Shown here in pieces: positions 1 through 7,935 of a stretch of 64,000 bases of DNA. Numbering within the stretch: position 1 is the stretch's first letter; the number at the start of each line of letters is the position of its first letter. A program made the position numbers and the translations under genes. The stretch is from positions 28,109 through 92,108 of the forward strand of contig NZ_BOOP01000014.1 in assembly GCF_016863295.1 (NCBI RefSeq), given 5' to 3'. The stretch is from Planotetraspora phitsanulokensis. GTDB taxonomy: Bacteria; Actinomycetota; Actinomycetes; Streptosporangiales; Streptosporangiaceae. The notes beneath the pieces were generated by a model, which saw only the letters and a program-made list of their open reading frames with translations, searched no databases and had not been told where the DNA came from.

Positions 1-209
1 AGGGACCTGACGATCTGGTCGTGGTAGGTGGTCACCCCGTCGACGTAGCTGTGCCAGTTGAACGTGAAGGCGAAGCCGTCGACCACGTTGCCCGACTGCA
101 GCGACAACGACAACATCACGACCGTCGGGACGACGAAGAAGATCGCCAGCCAGAGCCCGCCCGGGAAGATCAGCGCGTACGGCGTCAGCCTGGCCCTGAG
201 CGTCCTCAT
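1..209 (-). CDS. potB: Polyamine-type ABC transporter permease, N-terminus only
   Basis: Partial gene: about 69 N-terminal residues before the left edge of the window cuts it. It begins MRTLRARLTPYALIFPGG and has one hydrophobic segment at about residues 10-35, as in binding-protein-dependent permeases of the PotB/MetI-like fold; the EAA loop that would confirm the family lies outside. The ATG at 209 is preceded by a GAGGAGGAGG ribosome site. It follows the substrate-binding lipoprotein gene on the same strand after 34 bases, so it is the third gene of an aldehyde dehydrogenase-ATPase-lipoprotein-permease operon. A second permease (PotC) is expected just outside. The substrate (putrescine/spermidine) is inferred from the neighbours. 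Confidence 0.75.
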   Translation of the reverse strand, partial: MRTLRARLTPYALIFPGGLWLAIFFVVPTVVMLSLSLQSGNVVDGFAFTFNWHSYVDGVTTYHDQIVRS

Positions 210-243
210 GCCTCCTCCTCACCTAAGGGCACGTCGTGCTCGC

Positions 244-1503
244 TCATGCCGTGGTGATCGCTTGGAAGATGTTCTCGTACTGCTTCTGCTCGTCGGTGTT
301 CTTGAAGTTGCGGTAACTGCGCAGTTTCGCGTAGTCGGCATCGCTCGGGAACACCAGCGGGCTGTCGGCGATCTCCGTGAGGGTCTTCTTGTCGTCGCCC
401 GACGCCGCGTCCGCGTCCGACTTGATGACGGCCTGAGCCGCCGGCACGGGAGTGACGTAGTTGATGTACTCGGCGAGGCCCCCGGCGACCTTGGGGTCGT
501 AGAAGAAGTCCATCAGCGTGATCGCGTCGACCGGGTTGGCCGCGGTCTTGGGGATCATCATGTTGTCGGTCCAGATCGTCGCCCCCTCGTCGGGGATCAC
601 GAACTGCAGGTCGGTGCCCTCCGAGATGTTCTTCTGGAAGATGTCACCGGACCATGCCTGGCAGAGCCAGATGTCGCCCTTGCCCAGCGGGTCGACGTAC
701 CCCTGGTCGTAGTACTTCCGCACGATCCCGGCGTCGCGCTGCTCCTTGAGCTTGGCCGCCGCCTTCTCCCAGTCCGCCGGCGTGGACTTCTCCGGATCGA
801 TGCCGAGCAGGAACATGCCGAAGTTGCCGATCTCCTGGGAGTCGGCCATCATGCCGACCTTGCCCTTGTACTTGGGGTCCCAGAGCGCGGAGTAGCTGGT
901 GGGCGGGGTGTCGACGTACTTCGGGTTGTACGCGATGCCGGTCATGCCGGACGCCCACGGGATGCTGTAGACGTTGCCGGGGTCGTAGGACTCGTTCTTG
1001 TACCGGGCACCGGCGTTGGCCGCGAAGTTCGGCAGCTTGCCATGGTCGAGCGGCACGAGGTAGCCGAGCTCGACGAGCTGGGTGAACTGGATGCCGTTGG
1101 TGACGACCATGAGGTCGTAGTCGATCGACTGACCGGCGGCGAGGAGCGGCTGGATCTTGGCGAACCAGCCCGCGTTCTCCTGGATGACCTCCTTGTAGGT
1201 CACCGTGATCCCGGTCTGGTCGGTGAACTGCTTGAGCTCGGGCTGCTTGGGGTCCATATAGAGGGGCCAGTTGGCGAAGTCGACGTGGCCGTTCTTGACC
1301 TTGCCCGACCAGTACTGCTGGACGGCGGACTGCGCCTGGGCCGAGGAGCTGGGCTTGGCCACACGCTTGCCCTGAACGCCACAGGCGGCCAGCGCGAGAC
1401 CTGCCGCCGACAGGCCGGCGAGGCGGAACGCGTCACGGCGGCCGAGGCGGCGCTGCGTCATGCCACGGAGGAGAGCGGGGTCCTGATTGCGGAAGTCGTT
1501 CAT
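244..1503 (-). CDS. potD: Spermidine/putrescine-type solute-binding lipoprotein
   Basis: 419-residue extracellular solute-binding protein of the PotD/PotF kind. The N-terminus has a twin-arginine-like RRDAFR (about 22-27), a hydrophobic stretch and the lipobox LAAC with the lipidated cysteine at about 41, so it is probably exported (Tat or Sec) and anchored to the outer face of the membrane. Family-like stretches include VPLDHGKLPN and IPWASGMTGIAYNP. I chose the ATG at 1503 rather than in-frame upstream starts because the signal peptide begins there. It lies between the importer ATPase and the permease in one operon. Known role of the family: capture of polyamines for ABC import. Exact ligand not shown by sequence. 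Confidence 0.88.
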   Translation of the reverse strand: MNDFRNQDPALLRGMTQRRLGRRDAFRLAGLSAAGLALAACGVQGKRVAKPSSSAQAQSAVQQYWSGKVKNGHVDFANWPLYMDPKQPELKQFTDQTGITVTYKEVIQENAGWFAKIQPLLAAGQSIDYDLMVVTNGIQFTQLVELGYLVPLDHGKLPNFAANAGARYKNESYDPGNVYSIPWASGMTGIAYNPKYVDTPPTSYSALWDPKYKGKVGMMADSQEIGNFGMFLLGIDPEKSTPADWEKAAAKLKEQRDAGIVRKYYDQGYVDPLGKGDIWLCQAWSGDIFQKNISEGTDLQFVIPDEGATIWTDNMMIPKTAANPVDAITLMDFFYDPKVAGGLAEYINYVTPVPAAQAVIKSDADAASGDDKKTLTEIADSPLVFPSDADYAKLRSYRNFKNTDEQKQYENIFQAITTA

Positions 1504-1534
1504 AGGGGTTCGTGCTCCTGGTAATTCGAAGGAG

Positions 1535-2683
1535 TTACCGCAGCACGTAGGAGTGCTGGGGCTGCCAGGACAGCCAGACCGTGTCGCCTCGCTCGGCCGT
1601 GATGGTGCTGTCGTGCGCGTTCTGCTGGAAGACGGTGATCTCGGCGCCATCGGCGAGCACCACGGCGTAACTGTTGGAGGTGCCCAGATAGACGACCTCG
1701 GAGACGGTGCCCTGGACGACGCTGAGGTCGCCTTCGGGCTGTCCGGTGGAGATGGTGATCTTCTCCGGCCGGACGGTGAGTTCCAGAGTCTCGCCCACGG
1801 ATACGGACTCCTCGACGGGTGCCAGGATCCGGTCGCTCGGCCCGAGCGCCAGCACGGCGGTGGACCCGTTGACCTTGTCGACGGACCCGCTGAGCAGGTT
1901 CGACGTGCCGATGAACCCGGCGACGAACTTGGTGGCCGGCCGCTCGTAGATCTCCCTGGGAGCCGCGAGCTGGTCCACCAGGCCGTCGTTCATGACGGCG
2001 ATGCGGTCGCTCATCGTGAGCGCCTCGCCCTGGTCGTGGGTCACGTAGACGAACGTGATGCCGACGTCGCGCTGGATGCGCTTGAGCTCGATCTGCATGG
2101 CCTGCCGCAGCTTGAGGTCGAGCGCGCCGAGCGGCTCGTCCAGGAGCAGGGCACGGGGCCGGTTGACGAGTGCGCGGGCGAGGGCCACACGCTGCTGCTG
2201 GCCGCCGGACATCTCCCTGGGACGGCGCTTCTCCCGGCCGGTGAGGTCGACGACCTCGAGGATCTCCCCCACACGCCGCTGGATCTCAGCGGACTCCACC
2301 TTCTTGCGCTTGAGCCCGAACGCCACGTTCTCCCAGACGCTCATGTGCGGGAAGAGGGCGTAGGACTGGAAGACCATGTTCACGTCACGCTTGTTCGGGG
2401 CGACGCTCGTGACGTCCTGCCCGTGCAGCCGGACCACGCCCTGTGTCGGGTCTTCGAATCCGGCGATCATCCGCATGCTGGTGGTCTTGCCGCACCCAGA
2501 GGGACCGAGGAGGGAGAAGAACTCGCCCTCCGTGATGGCCAGGCTCACGCCTTTGACGGCCCGTACGACCTCGCCGTGCGAGGTGTACTCCTTCACGACA
2601 TTGTCGAGCTCGATGGCGGGCGTCTGTTGTGAACCGGGGGCAGCCGAAGCGGCTGCCCCCGGGCCCGCCTGGATTTCTGTCAT
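1535..2683 (-). CDS. potA: Polyamine ABC transporter ATP-binding protein
   Basis: 382-residue ATPase energising the importer. Walker A GPSGCGKTT at about 60-68, Q-loop Q106, signature MSGGQQQR from about 158, Walker B ALLLDEP at about 178-184, then a C-terminal TOBE-like region (about 290-380), the arrangement of PotA/MalK-type subunits. The ATG at 2683 has GAGGGA upstream; an in-frame TTG eight codons earlier lacks a good site. It sits 31 bases upstream of the lipoprotein gene and about 50 bases downstream of the aldehyde dehydrogenase, all on the minus strand, so uptake and oxidation are likely co-expressed. Confidence 0.9.
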   Translation of the reverse strand: MTEIQAGPGAAASAAPGSQQTPAIELDNVVKEYTSHGEVVRAVKGVSLAITEGEFFSLLGPSGCGKTTSMRMIAGFEDPTQGVVRLHGQDVTSVAPNKRDVNMVFQSYALFPHMSVWENVAFGLKRKKVESAEIQRRVGEILEVVDLTGREKRRPREMSGGQQQRVALARALVNRPRALLLDEPLGALDLKLRQAMQIELKRIQRDVGITFVYVTHDQGEALTMSDRIAVMNDGLVDQLAAPREIYERPATKFVAGFIGTSNLLSGSVDKVNGSTAVLALGPSDRILAPVEESVSVGETLELTVRPEKITISTGQPEGDLSVVQGTVSEVVYLGTSNSYAVVLADGAEITVFQQNAHDSTITAERGDTVWLSWQPQHSYVLR

Positions 2684-2731
2684 TCCAGGCTTATCCCTCT
2701 TTATCAATAGGTCGTACGGCTCCGCCGCGGC

Positions 2732-4165
2732 CTATTCGCCGATGTAGTGCATGACGTGCTTGACCCGGGTGTAGTCGTGAAGCCCGAAGACCGAGAGGTC
2801 CTTTCCGTAGCCCGAATGCTTGAAGCCCCCGTGCGGCATCTCCGACACGAAGGGGATGTGCGTGTTCACCCACACCACGCCGAAGTCGAGCCGCTTGGAG
2901 ACCCGCATCGCCCGGCCGTGGTCGGAGGTCCAGACCGAACCGGAGAGTCCGTACCGGACGCCGTTCGCCTTGGCGAGCGCGTCTGCCTCGTCGGTGAACG
3001 TCTGGATCGTCATGACCGGGCCGAAGATCTCGTCCTGGACCATCTCGTCGTCCTGGCGGAGCCCGTCGACGACGGTGGGAGCGAAGAAGTAGCCCTGGTC
3101 GCCGACCCGGTGGCCGCCGGTGAGCACGGTCGCGTGCTCGGGCACCCGGTCGAAGAAGCCCTGGACCCGCGCGAGCTGGTTCGCGTTGTTCAGCGGGCCG
3201 AAGTAGGCGTCCTCGTCGTCGTGGCCGCCCATCTTGGTGTTCGCGGCCGCCTGAGCGAGCGCCGCGGCGAACTCGTCGTGGATGCTCTCGTGGACCAGGA
3301 CACGGCACGCGGCGGTGCAGTCCTGCCCGGCGTTGTAGAGGCCCGCTCCCGCGATCGCCTCGGCGACGGCGTTGATGTCCTTGACGTCGTCGAAGACGAC
3401 GACTGGGGCCTTGCCGCCCAGCTCCAGGTGCACGCGCTTGAGGTCGTCCGCGGCCGACCTGGCCACCGCCATGCCCGCGCCGACCGAGCCGGTGATGGCC
3501 ACCATGTCGGCGGTCGGGTGGCCGACGACGAGGGCGCCGGTCTCACGGTCGCCGGTGACGACGTTGAAGACGCCGGCGGGAAGGACGTCACCGATGATCT
3601 CGGCGAGCTTGATCGTGGCGACCGGGGTGGTGTCCGACGGCTTCAGCACGATCGTGTTGCCCGCGGCGAGGGCCGGTGCGATCTTCCAAACGGCCATCAT
3701 CATCGGGTAGTTCCACGGCGTGACCTGGCCGATGACGCCGATCGGCTCGTGCCGGATCATCGAGGTGTGGTCGGCGAGGAACTCACCGGCCGTCGGGCCC
3801 TCCAGCGTGCGGGCCGCTCCGGCGAAGAAGCGGAAGTGGTCGGCGGCGATCGGGGTCTCGTCCTCCGCCATCCGCGCGCGAGGCTTGCCGGTGTTGCGGC
3901 ACTCCGCCTCGTTGATCTCGTCGGCGCGCGCCTCGATGGCGTCGGCGATCTTCAGGAGGAAACCGGCGCGCTCGCCGGGGGTCGTCTGTCCCCACGTCTC
4001 GAAGGCGGCCGCCGCGGCGGCGTAGGCCGCGTCGACGTCCTCCTGACCGGACACGGGCGCCTGGGCGTAGACCTCGCCGGTCGTGGGATCTACCACATCC
4101 GAGAACCGGTCACTGACTGCATCGACGAACTTCCCGTTCACGAAGTTCTGCAGACGGGTGGTCAC
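2732..4165 (-). CDS. patD: Gamma-aminobutyraldehyde dehydrogenase-type ALDH
   Basis: 477-residue NAD(P)-dependent aldehyde dehydrogenase. The substrate-oxyanion motif TPWNYP is near 149-154, the general base is Glu248 in LELGGKAP, and the nucleophile is Cys283 in NAGQDCTAA. The whole sequence resembles 4-aminobutyraldehyde/aminobutyraldehyde dehydrogenases of putrescine degradation, which make GABA. The GTG at 4165 is preceded by AGGAGGG. It is the first gene of the importer operon, divergent from an Lrp/AsnC regulator across 214 bases. The polyamine link rests on family resemblance plus the PotABD neighbours; the aminotransferase or oxidase that would supply the aldehyde is not in this cluster. 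Confidence 0.87.
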   Translation of the reverse strand: MTTRLQNFVNGKFVDAVSDRFSDVVDPTTGEVYAQAPVSGQEDVDAAYAAAAAAFETWGQTTPGERAGFLLKIADAIEARADEINEAECRNTGKPRARMAEDETPIAADHFRFFAGAARTLEGPTAGEFLADHTSMIRHEPIGVIGQVTPWNYPMMMAVWKIAPALAAGNTIVLKPSDTTPVATIKLAEIIGDVLPAGVFNVVTGDRETGALVVGHPTADMVAITGSVGAGMAVARSAADDLKRVHLELGGKAPVVVFDDVKDINAVAEAIAGAGLYNAGQDCTAACRVLVHESIHDEFAAALAQAAANTKMGGHDDEDAYFGPLNNANQLARVQGFFDRVPEHATVLTGGHRVGDQGYFFAPTVVDGLRQDDEMVQDEIFGPVMTIQTFTDEADALAKANGVRYGLSGSVWTSDHGRAMRVSKRLDFGVVWVNTHIPFVSEMPHGGFKHSGYGKDLSVFGLHDYTRVKHVMHYIGE

Positions 4166-4230
4166 CGTTGCCCTCCTGTCGAGGTAGCTGAATGTCGCGA
4201 CTCTGGCAGACAAAAAAACCAACTACAAGT

Positions 4231-4321
4231 GATTTCGTGGTTAAGATACCAAATCGCTACGAAATCGCTTGACAGGAGCGTCGGAGCTGACAACATGTCA
4301 GACCTGAACGGCAACATGTCA
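4231..4321. promoter_or_regulatory. Putative regulator-binding repeats between ALDH and Lrp genes
   Basis: The divergent spacer holds an inverted repeat GATTTCGT (4231-4238) / ACGAAATC (4259-4266); flanking bases extend the match to 11 of 13. Further right, CAACATGTCA occurs twice (4291-4300 and 4312-4321), exactly 21 bp or two helical turns apart, the first copy being part of the palindrome TGACA-ACA-TGTCA (4288-4300). A TTGACA -35-like hexamer sits at 4269-4274 on the plus strand. Two-turn spacing and A/T-rich half sites suit an Lrp/AsnC oligomer, so autoregulation plus control of the polyamine operon is inferred. Confidence 0.5.
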
Positions 4322-4379
4322 AAAACCGGCGTGTAACACAGGGCCGCTACGGCGACTCGAAGAGAGGATCCCCCCAAGG

Positions 4380-4868
4380 ATGACGACACCGCCGAAGGCA
4401 CGCGCGACCGCCCCGGGCGGGCCCGTGGTCCTCGATGAGATCTCCAAGCAGATCATCGAGCAACTCCAGATGGACGGTCGCAAGCCGTATGCCGCGATCG
4501 GCAAGGCGGTCGGCCTGTCGGAGGCGGCGGTACGCCAGCGGGTGCAACGTCTGCTGGACATCGGGGTGATGCAGATCGTCGCGGTCACCGACCCGCTCAC
4601 CCTCGGGTTCCCCCGGCAGGCGATGATCGGCATCAAGTGCGAAGGCGATCTGGAGACGGTCGCCGACGAGCTGTCGTCCATCGCCGAGATCGACTACGTC
4701 GTCCTGACCGCGGGCTCCGTGGACATCATGGTCGAGGTCGTCTGCGAGGGGGACACGCACCTGCTGGAGATCCTCGGGAAGATCCGCGCGATCCCCAGCG
4801 TCCGGGCGACCGAGACGTTCGTCTATCTCAAGCTGCACAAGCAGACCTATTCGTGGGGCACTCGCTGA
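4380..4868 (+). CDS. Lrp/AsnC family transcriptional regulator
   Basis: 162 residues. The N-terminal winged helix-turn-helix (about 18-75) contains LDEISKQIIEQLQMDGRKPY and AVRQRVQRLLDIGV; the C-terminal RAM ligand-binding domain (about 80-150) follows. Length and order are standard for feast/famine regulators. It is divergent from the aldehyde dehydrogenase-importer operon and the spacer carries phased repeats, so it probably senses an amino acid or polyamine-derived metabolite and controls that operon and itself. The effector cannot be read from sequence. Confidence 0.88.
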   Translation: MTTPPKARATAPGGPVVLDEISKQIIEQLQMDGRKPYAAIGKAVGLSEAAVRQRVQRLLDIGVMQIVAVTDPLTLGFPRQAMIGIKCEGDLETVADELSSIAEIDYVVLTAGSVDIMVEVVCEGDTHLLEILGKIRAIPSVRATETFVYLKLHKQTYSWGTR

Positions 4869-4945
4869 GGCTCGGTCCTGCGGGGGCCCGGCTTTTCGGA
4901 GCTGCCGGCTGGCGGGTTTCGCTTGAGCTCGCGGTTACTAACGCA

Positions 4946-5266
4946 CCCTTTCCAGAGCACCATGCAGTTTCCTGCCGTACCTATGGGCTCGAGGCTTCCT
5001 TGAGCACCTTGGGGATCAACACTTTCCTAAAGCAGCCAGCGGTGCACTGTTTCCTTAGAGCACTCTGGGGTCCCAAGATTTTCTAGAGCAACTGCGTCGT
5101 CGCGGCTTTCTGGAACAACTGCCGTCTCGCGGTTTCCTGGAGCACCCCCTGGCTCGTGCCTTCCCGAGGCACCCCCGGCTCGAGGCTTCCTAGAGCACCG
5201 CCCGGCTCGCGCCTGCCTGGAGCGCCCCCTGGCTTGCGTCTGCCTGAGGCGCCCGCTGACGTGCGG
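4946..5266. repeat. Degenerate ~27-bp tandem repeat array
   Basis: At least eleven degenerate units starting with (C/T)TTCCT then GAGCAC and a CTCG-rich tail. Unit starts are near 4968, 4995, 5023, 5050, 5079, 5106, 5133, 5160, 5186, 5213 and 5240, so the spacing is 26-29 bp, mostly exactly 27. The left part (4869-5189) has no gene. The right part is read on the minus strand as the C-terminal tail of the cyclase-family gene, where 27 bp equals nine residues (for example APQADASQG / ALQAGASRA). The left units are the most diverged and carry small indels, consistent with decay outside the reading frame. Confidence 0.8.
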
Positions 5267-5906
5267 CGCCTACCCGGGCCACGGCCCGGACCGGAGCACC
5301 GTCGGCACCCTCCAGGCGCAGGGGCAGGAGTGACACCTCGATCGGGCGGCCGTCCGTCTGGGCGTCGACGAGCAGATCGAGGCCTCGCAGGTTCTCCGCG
5401 ATGACGGCGTGCGCGCCGCACAACGCCCGATGGGCCGGCAGTTCCTCGGCAGGCGTCGGATCGACGCTGAGCGCGTCAATGCCGACGGTCCGGATACCCG
5501 ACTCGACGATGAGCTCCGCCGTCTCCGCCGTGAGCCACGGATGCCGCAGGTAGTCCGCGCTCCCCCACATGGACGCCCATCCAGTGGCGATCAGGAGGAT
5601 CGTCCCCGCCCGGAGGCGGGGCGCCACGAGGTCGGGAGTGATCGGCGCGCGCGGCGGCAGGCCCCTGACGTCCACGATCTCGGCCTCGCCCAGGAAACGC
5701 TCCAGTGGCAGTTCGTCGAGCCTCGGAAGCGAGTCGTCGATGTGGTAGGGAGCGTCCACGTGCGTCCCCGACTGGGATCCGAGATGCAACGCGAGGACGT
5801 TGACGCCCTCTCCCGCCACGGTGAGCGCCGGGCGGATCTCCACCTCGGGGTCACCGGGATAGACCGGCATCCCTGCCGTGATCGGCACCGACAGGTCGAT
5901 GATCAC
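5190..5906 (-). CDS. Cyclase/kynurenine-formamidase-like metal hydrolase
   Basis: 238 residues. It carries the metal-site signature of the cyclase/arylformamidase family, SGTHVDAPYH, at about 50-59 and the usual start IIDLSVPITAGMPVYPGDP. Members hydrolyse amides or open cyclic compounds; the substrate here is unknown. The conserved part ends at about GAPVRAVARV; roughly 25 further residues are translated from the 27-bp tandem repeats and the stop lies inside the array. The GTG start overlaps the stop of the upstream nitrilase (GTGA), so the two are translationally coupled and may act on the same amide/imide substrate. Its place next to a polyamine operon is suggestive only. Confidence 0.82.
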   Translation of the reverse strand: MIIDLSVPITAGMPVYPGDPEVEIRPALTVAGEGVNVLALHLGSQSGTHVDAPYHIDDSLPRLDELPLERFLGEAEIVDVRGLPPRAPITPDLVAPRLRAGTILLIATGWASMWGSADYLRHPWLTAETAELIVESGIRTVGIDALSVDPTPAEELPAHRALCGAHAVIAENLRGLDLLVDAQTDGRPIEVSLLPLRLEGADGAPVRAVARVGAARQRAPQADASQGALQAGASRAVL

Positions 5907-6733
5907 GGGCTCACCGTCTCCCCGGTGGCGTACAGATCCGGCCGCCGGTCCCTGTGCACGTCGTTGCGCGGGCCGCTGGACTTGTCCCGCGCCGTGGAGA
6001 GGTCGCAGTCGGCGACCAGGACGGTGGGACGATCCTGGAGGACAGGTCCGGCCAGCGGATAGCCGCCCGGCCCAATGATCAACGATCCGGACACCCAGCC
6101 CACCCCGCGTTCGGCGGAGCAGCGATCGGCCACCGCGACGAACATCCGGTTGGAGGCCGCCGCGACCTGGGCGTGCGCGATGAGGACGGATCGTTCCCCT
6201 CGCGGCACGGGCGACACCGGCCAGTTCGTCGAGACGGCCAGCACGTCCGCCCCCCTCAGTCCCACCGAGCGCACCCATTCGGGGAACTCCAGGTCGTAGC
6301 AGACCATCATCGCGACGCGGCCGATCATGGTGTCGACGACGGGGGCGAGGTCTTCGCCCGGTACGAACACGTCCTGCTCAGCGTCCCAGAGATGGACCTT
6401 GCGGTAGACGGCGCGTAGTCCTCCGGAGTCGACCATGGCCTGGCTGTTTCTGACCTGCCCTCCGACGAGCTCACAGAATCCGCCCACGATCACCAGGTCA
6501 TGGGCTCGAGCCAGCCGTACCCACTCCGACACGGTCCGACCGTCAGCGGGTTCGGCGAGCGCCCTTGCCTCGGCCGGATCGGAGAAGACGTATCCGCTGT
6601 TGACCAACTCGGGCAACACCACGAGCCGAGCGCCGGTCGCGGCGGCCTCGACGACGGCCGCGGTCGCCGCCGCCCGGTTCTCGTCAGCTCTTCCCACCTG
6701 GAGGGCGAGCTGTGCGACCGCCACCCTCGTCAT
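5903..6733 (-). CDS. Nitrilase-superfamily carbon-nitrogen hydrolase
   Basis: 276 residues with the complete catalytic triad: Glu42 in VLPEL, Lys112 in VYRKVHLWD and Cys145 in MMVCYDLEFPE. Length and order fit the aliphatic amidase/N-carbamoyl-amidase/omega-amidase branches, acting in the cytoplasm on amides or carbamoyl groups. It ends by overlapping the start of the cyclase-family gene by four bases, forming a two-gene unit. Possible roles include release of ammonia from a polyamine- or pyrimidine-derived amide; the branch cannot be settled by eye. Confidence 0.85.
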   Translation of the reverse strand: MTRVAVAQLALQVGRADENRAAATAAVVEAAATGARLVVLPELVNSGYVFSDPAEARALAEPADGRTVSEWVRLARAHDLVIVGGFCELVGGQVRNSQAMVDSGGLRAVYRKVHLWDAEQDVFVPGEDLAPVVDTMIGRVAMMVCYDLEFPEWVRSVGLRGADVLAVSTNWPVSPVPRGERSVLIAHAQVAAASNRMFVAVADRCSAERGVGWVSGSLIIGPGGYPLAGPVLQDRPTVLVADCDLSTARDKSSGPRNDVHRDRRPDLYATGETVSP

Positions 6734-6809
6734 CGCCGTCCGTCCACGCCGGCGACGGCCACGGCAGTCATGGTCATGCGGATGTTCTCCCTCTCGTATG
6801 GCTCTGTCT

Positions 6810-7793
6810 TCAGCTTCGTCTCGAGCTCTTGGCCTGCGCGCTTGTCTCTGGCTCTAAAGCGCGGCGCTCCAGAACGCCGGCCAGGTCGGCCAGGAAGCGG
6901 TCGACCTCACTGATCGCGTACCCGGACCGGAAGACCACCGTGGTGAACGTGGCAGTCCGTATCTGCTCCGCCGTGACCGGTTGATCGGTGGTCCCGCGCA
7001 GTGTGGCGACGACCCGGTCGAGCAAAGCGTCGACGTCCTGCTCCCGATAGCCCATGCCGAGCCGTCCGGGACGGAACGCCATCCGCTCCACCCGCGTGGC
7101 CTCTGCCTCCCACGTGTCCCCCGGTTCGGCGTCGTCAAGCCCGCCACGCTTAGCCTCGGCCCGCGCTCGTCTGCTCTCGGACCGCGCGCTCCCGCTCTCG
7201 CTCTCGCGACTACCGGTGCGAGCGTCCCCGTTCTCCTCACTGCCGGCCCGCGCGCCCCCGCTCCCCTCGGCCTCGGCCTTGGCGCGTCCGCTCTCCTCGA
7301 CCTGCGCTGCCTCGCTCCGCCCAGCCGGGTCGTACGTGCGGCTTCCAGCCCTTTCACCCACCCCGGCGTCACCCCGCGCGCCCGAGCCGGTCTCGGGTAC
7401 GCCCTCCGGTTCGCTCACCGAAGCGTCCTCGTGCCTCAGGCTCAGCTCGGTGGTCACTGTCCCGGACTCGTGTGACCGGGCATGCTCGCCCTGGTCCTCT
7501 GCCGTCTGCAGTACGGAATCGAGGTCGGGGGTCTCACGCGGGGGCAGCTCGGCAGCCGACGAACCTCGGGCCTCAACTGCCACGATGAACGCGTCGAGGG
7601 CGAAGTCCACGGCCGTCTCGTTGTAACCGCCGAGCTTCACGCCGAACTTGGCACCCCGAATCTCATCGGCGGTGACCGGCGGGCCGTCGAGCCGGCCACG
7701 GCCGAGTGTGCGCTCAATCCTCAAGATCAGCTCATCGACCTGCTCGGGGTCATAGCCCAGTCGGACACCGATGACGCGTGGAAAGCGATTCAC
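6810..7793 (-). CDS. Two-domain DivIVA-like protein with low-complexity linker
   Basis: 327 residues. Two DivIVA-domain-type segments: residues about 1-75 (LGYDPEQVDELILRIERTL ... VKLGGYNETAVDFALDAF) and about 235-310 (GMGYREQDVDALLDRVVATL ... FRSGYAISEVDRFLADLAG). They flank about 150 residues rich in Glu, Ser, Gly, Arg and Ala, probably disordered. Short DivIVA modules in actinobacteria are found in proteins tied to polar growth or septation. The GTG at 7793 has GGGAGAGG upstream. It is divergent from the ABC transporter at 7933. The linker DNA is itself made of repetitive CTCTCG-rich units. Function unproven. Confidence 0.7.
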   Translation of the reverse strand: MNRFPRVIGVRLGYDPEQVDELILRIERTLGRGRLDGPPVTADEIRGAKFGVKLGGYNETAVDFALDAFIVAVEARGSSAAELPPRETPDLDSVLQTAEDQGEHARSHESGTVTTELSLRHEDASVSEPEGVPETGSGARGDAGVGERAGSRTYDPAGRSEAAQVEESGRAKAEAEGSGGARAGSEENGDARTGSRESESGSARSESRRARAEAKRGGLDDAEPGDTWEAEATRVERMAFRPGRLGMGYREQDVDALLDRVVATLRGTTDQPVTAEQIRTATFTTVVFRSGYAISEVDRFLADLAGVLERRALEPETSAQAKSSRRS

Positions 7794-7895
7794 ACACCTC
7801 TCCCGTCCGTCGCGTGGTCGAGCAGATCCATTGTGTCGGTGAATCGAACACGAAGGGAGTCCCCGGAACCCCGCCCGTACCGCGGCCTATGCACA

Positions 7896-7935
7896 GGACA
7901 CCGGGAATCTGTCTGGATAGGCTGCGGAGCCTATG
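7896..7935 (+). promoter_or_regulatory. Putative promoter of a leaderless ABC gene
   Basis: TAGGCT at 7918-7923 fits an actinobacterial -10 (TAnnnT), with a weak -35-like GGACAC at 7896-7901. The first ATG lies at 7933, about ten bases after the -10, and no purine-rich ribosome site precedes it, so a leaderless transcript is inferred. Confidence 0.35.

Noticed and set aside
4946..5266. CRISPR array
   Set aside because: The units are degenerate along their whole length with no separate constant repeat and unique spacer, and no cas genes are near.
5903..6733. Assigning the nitrilase as N-carbamoylputrescine amidase
   Set aside because: Tempting from context, but no residue specific to that branch can be verified by eye and no agmatine deiminase gene is present.
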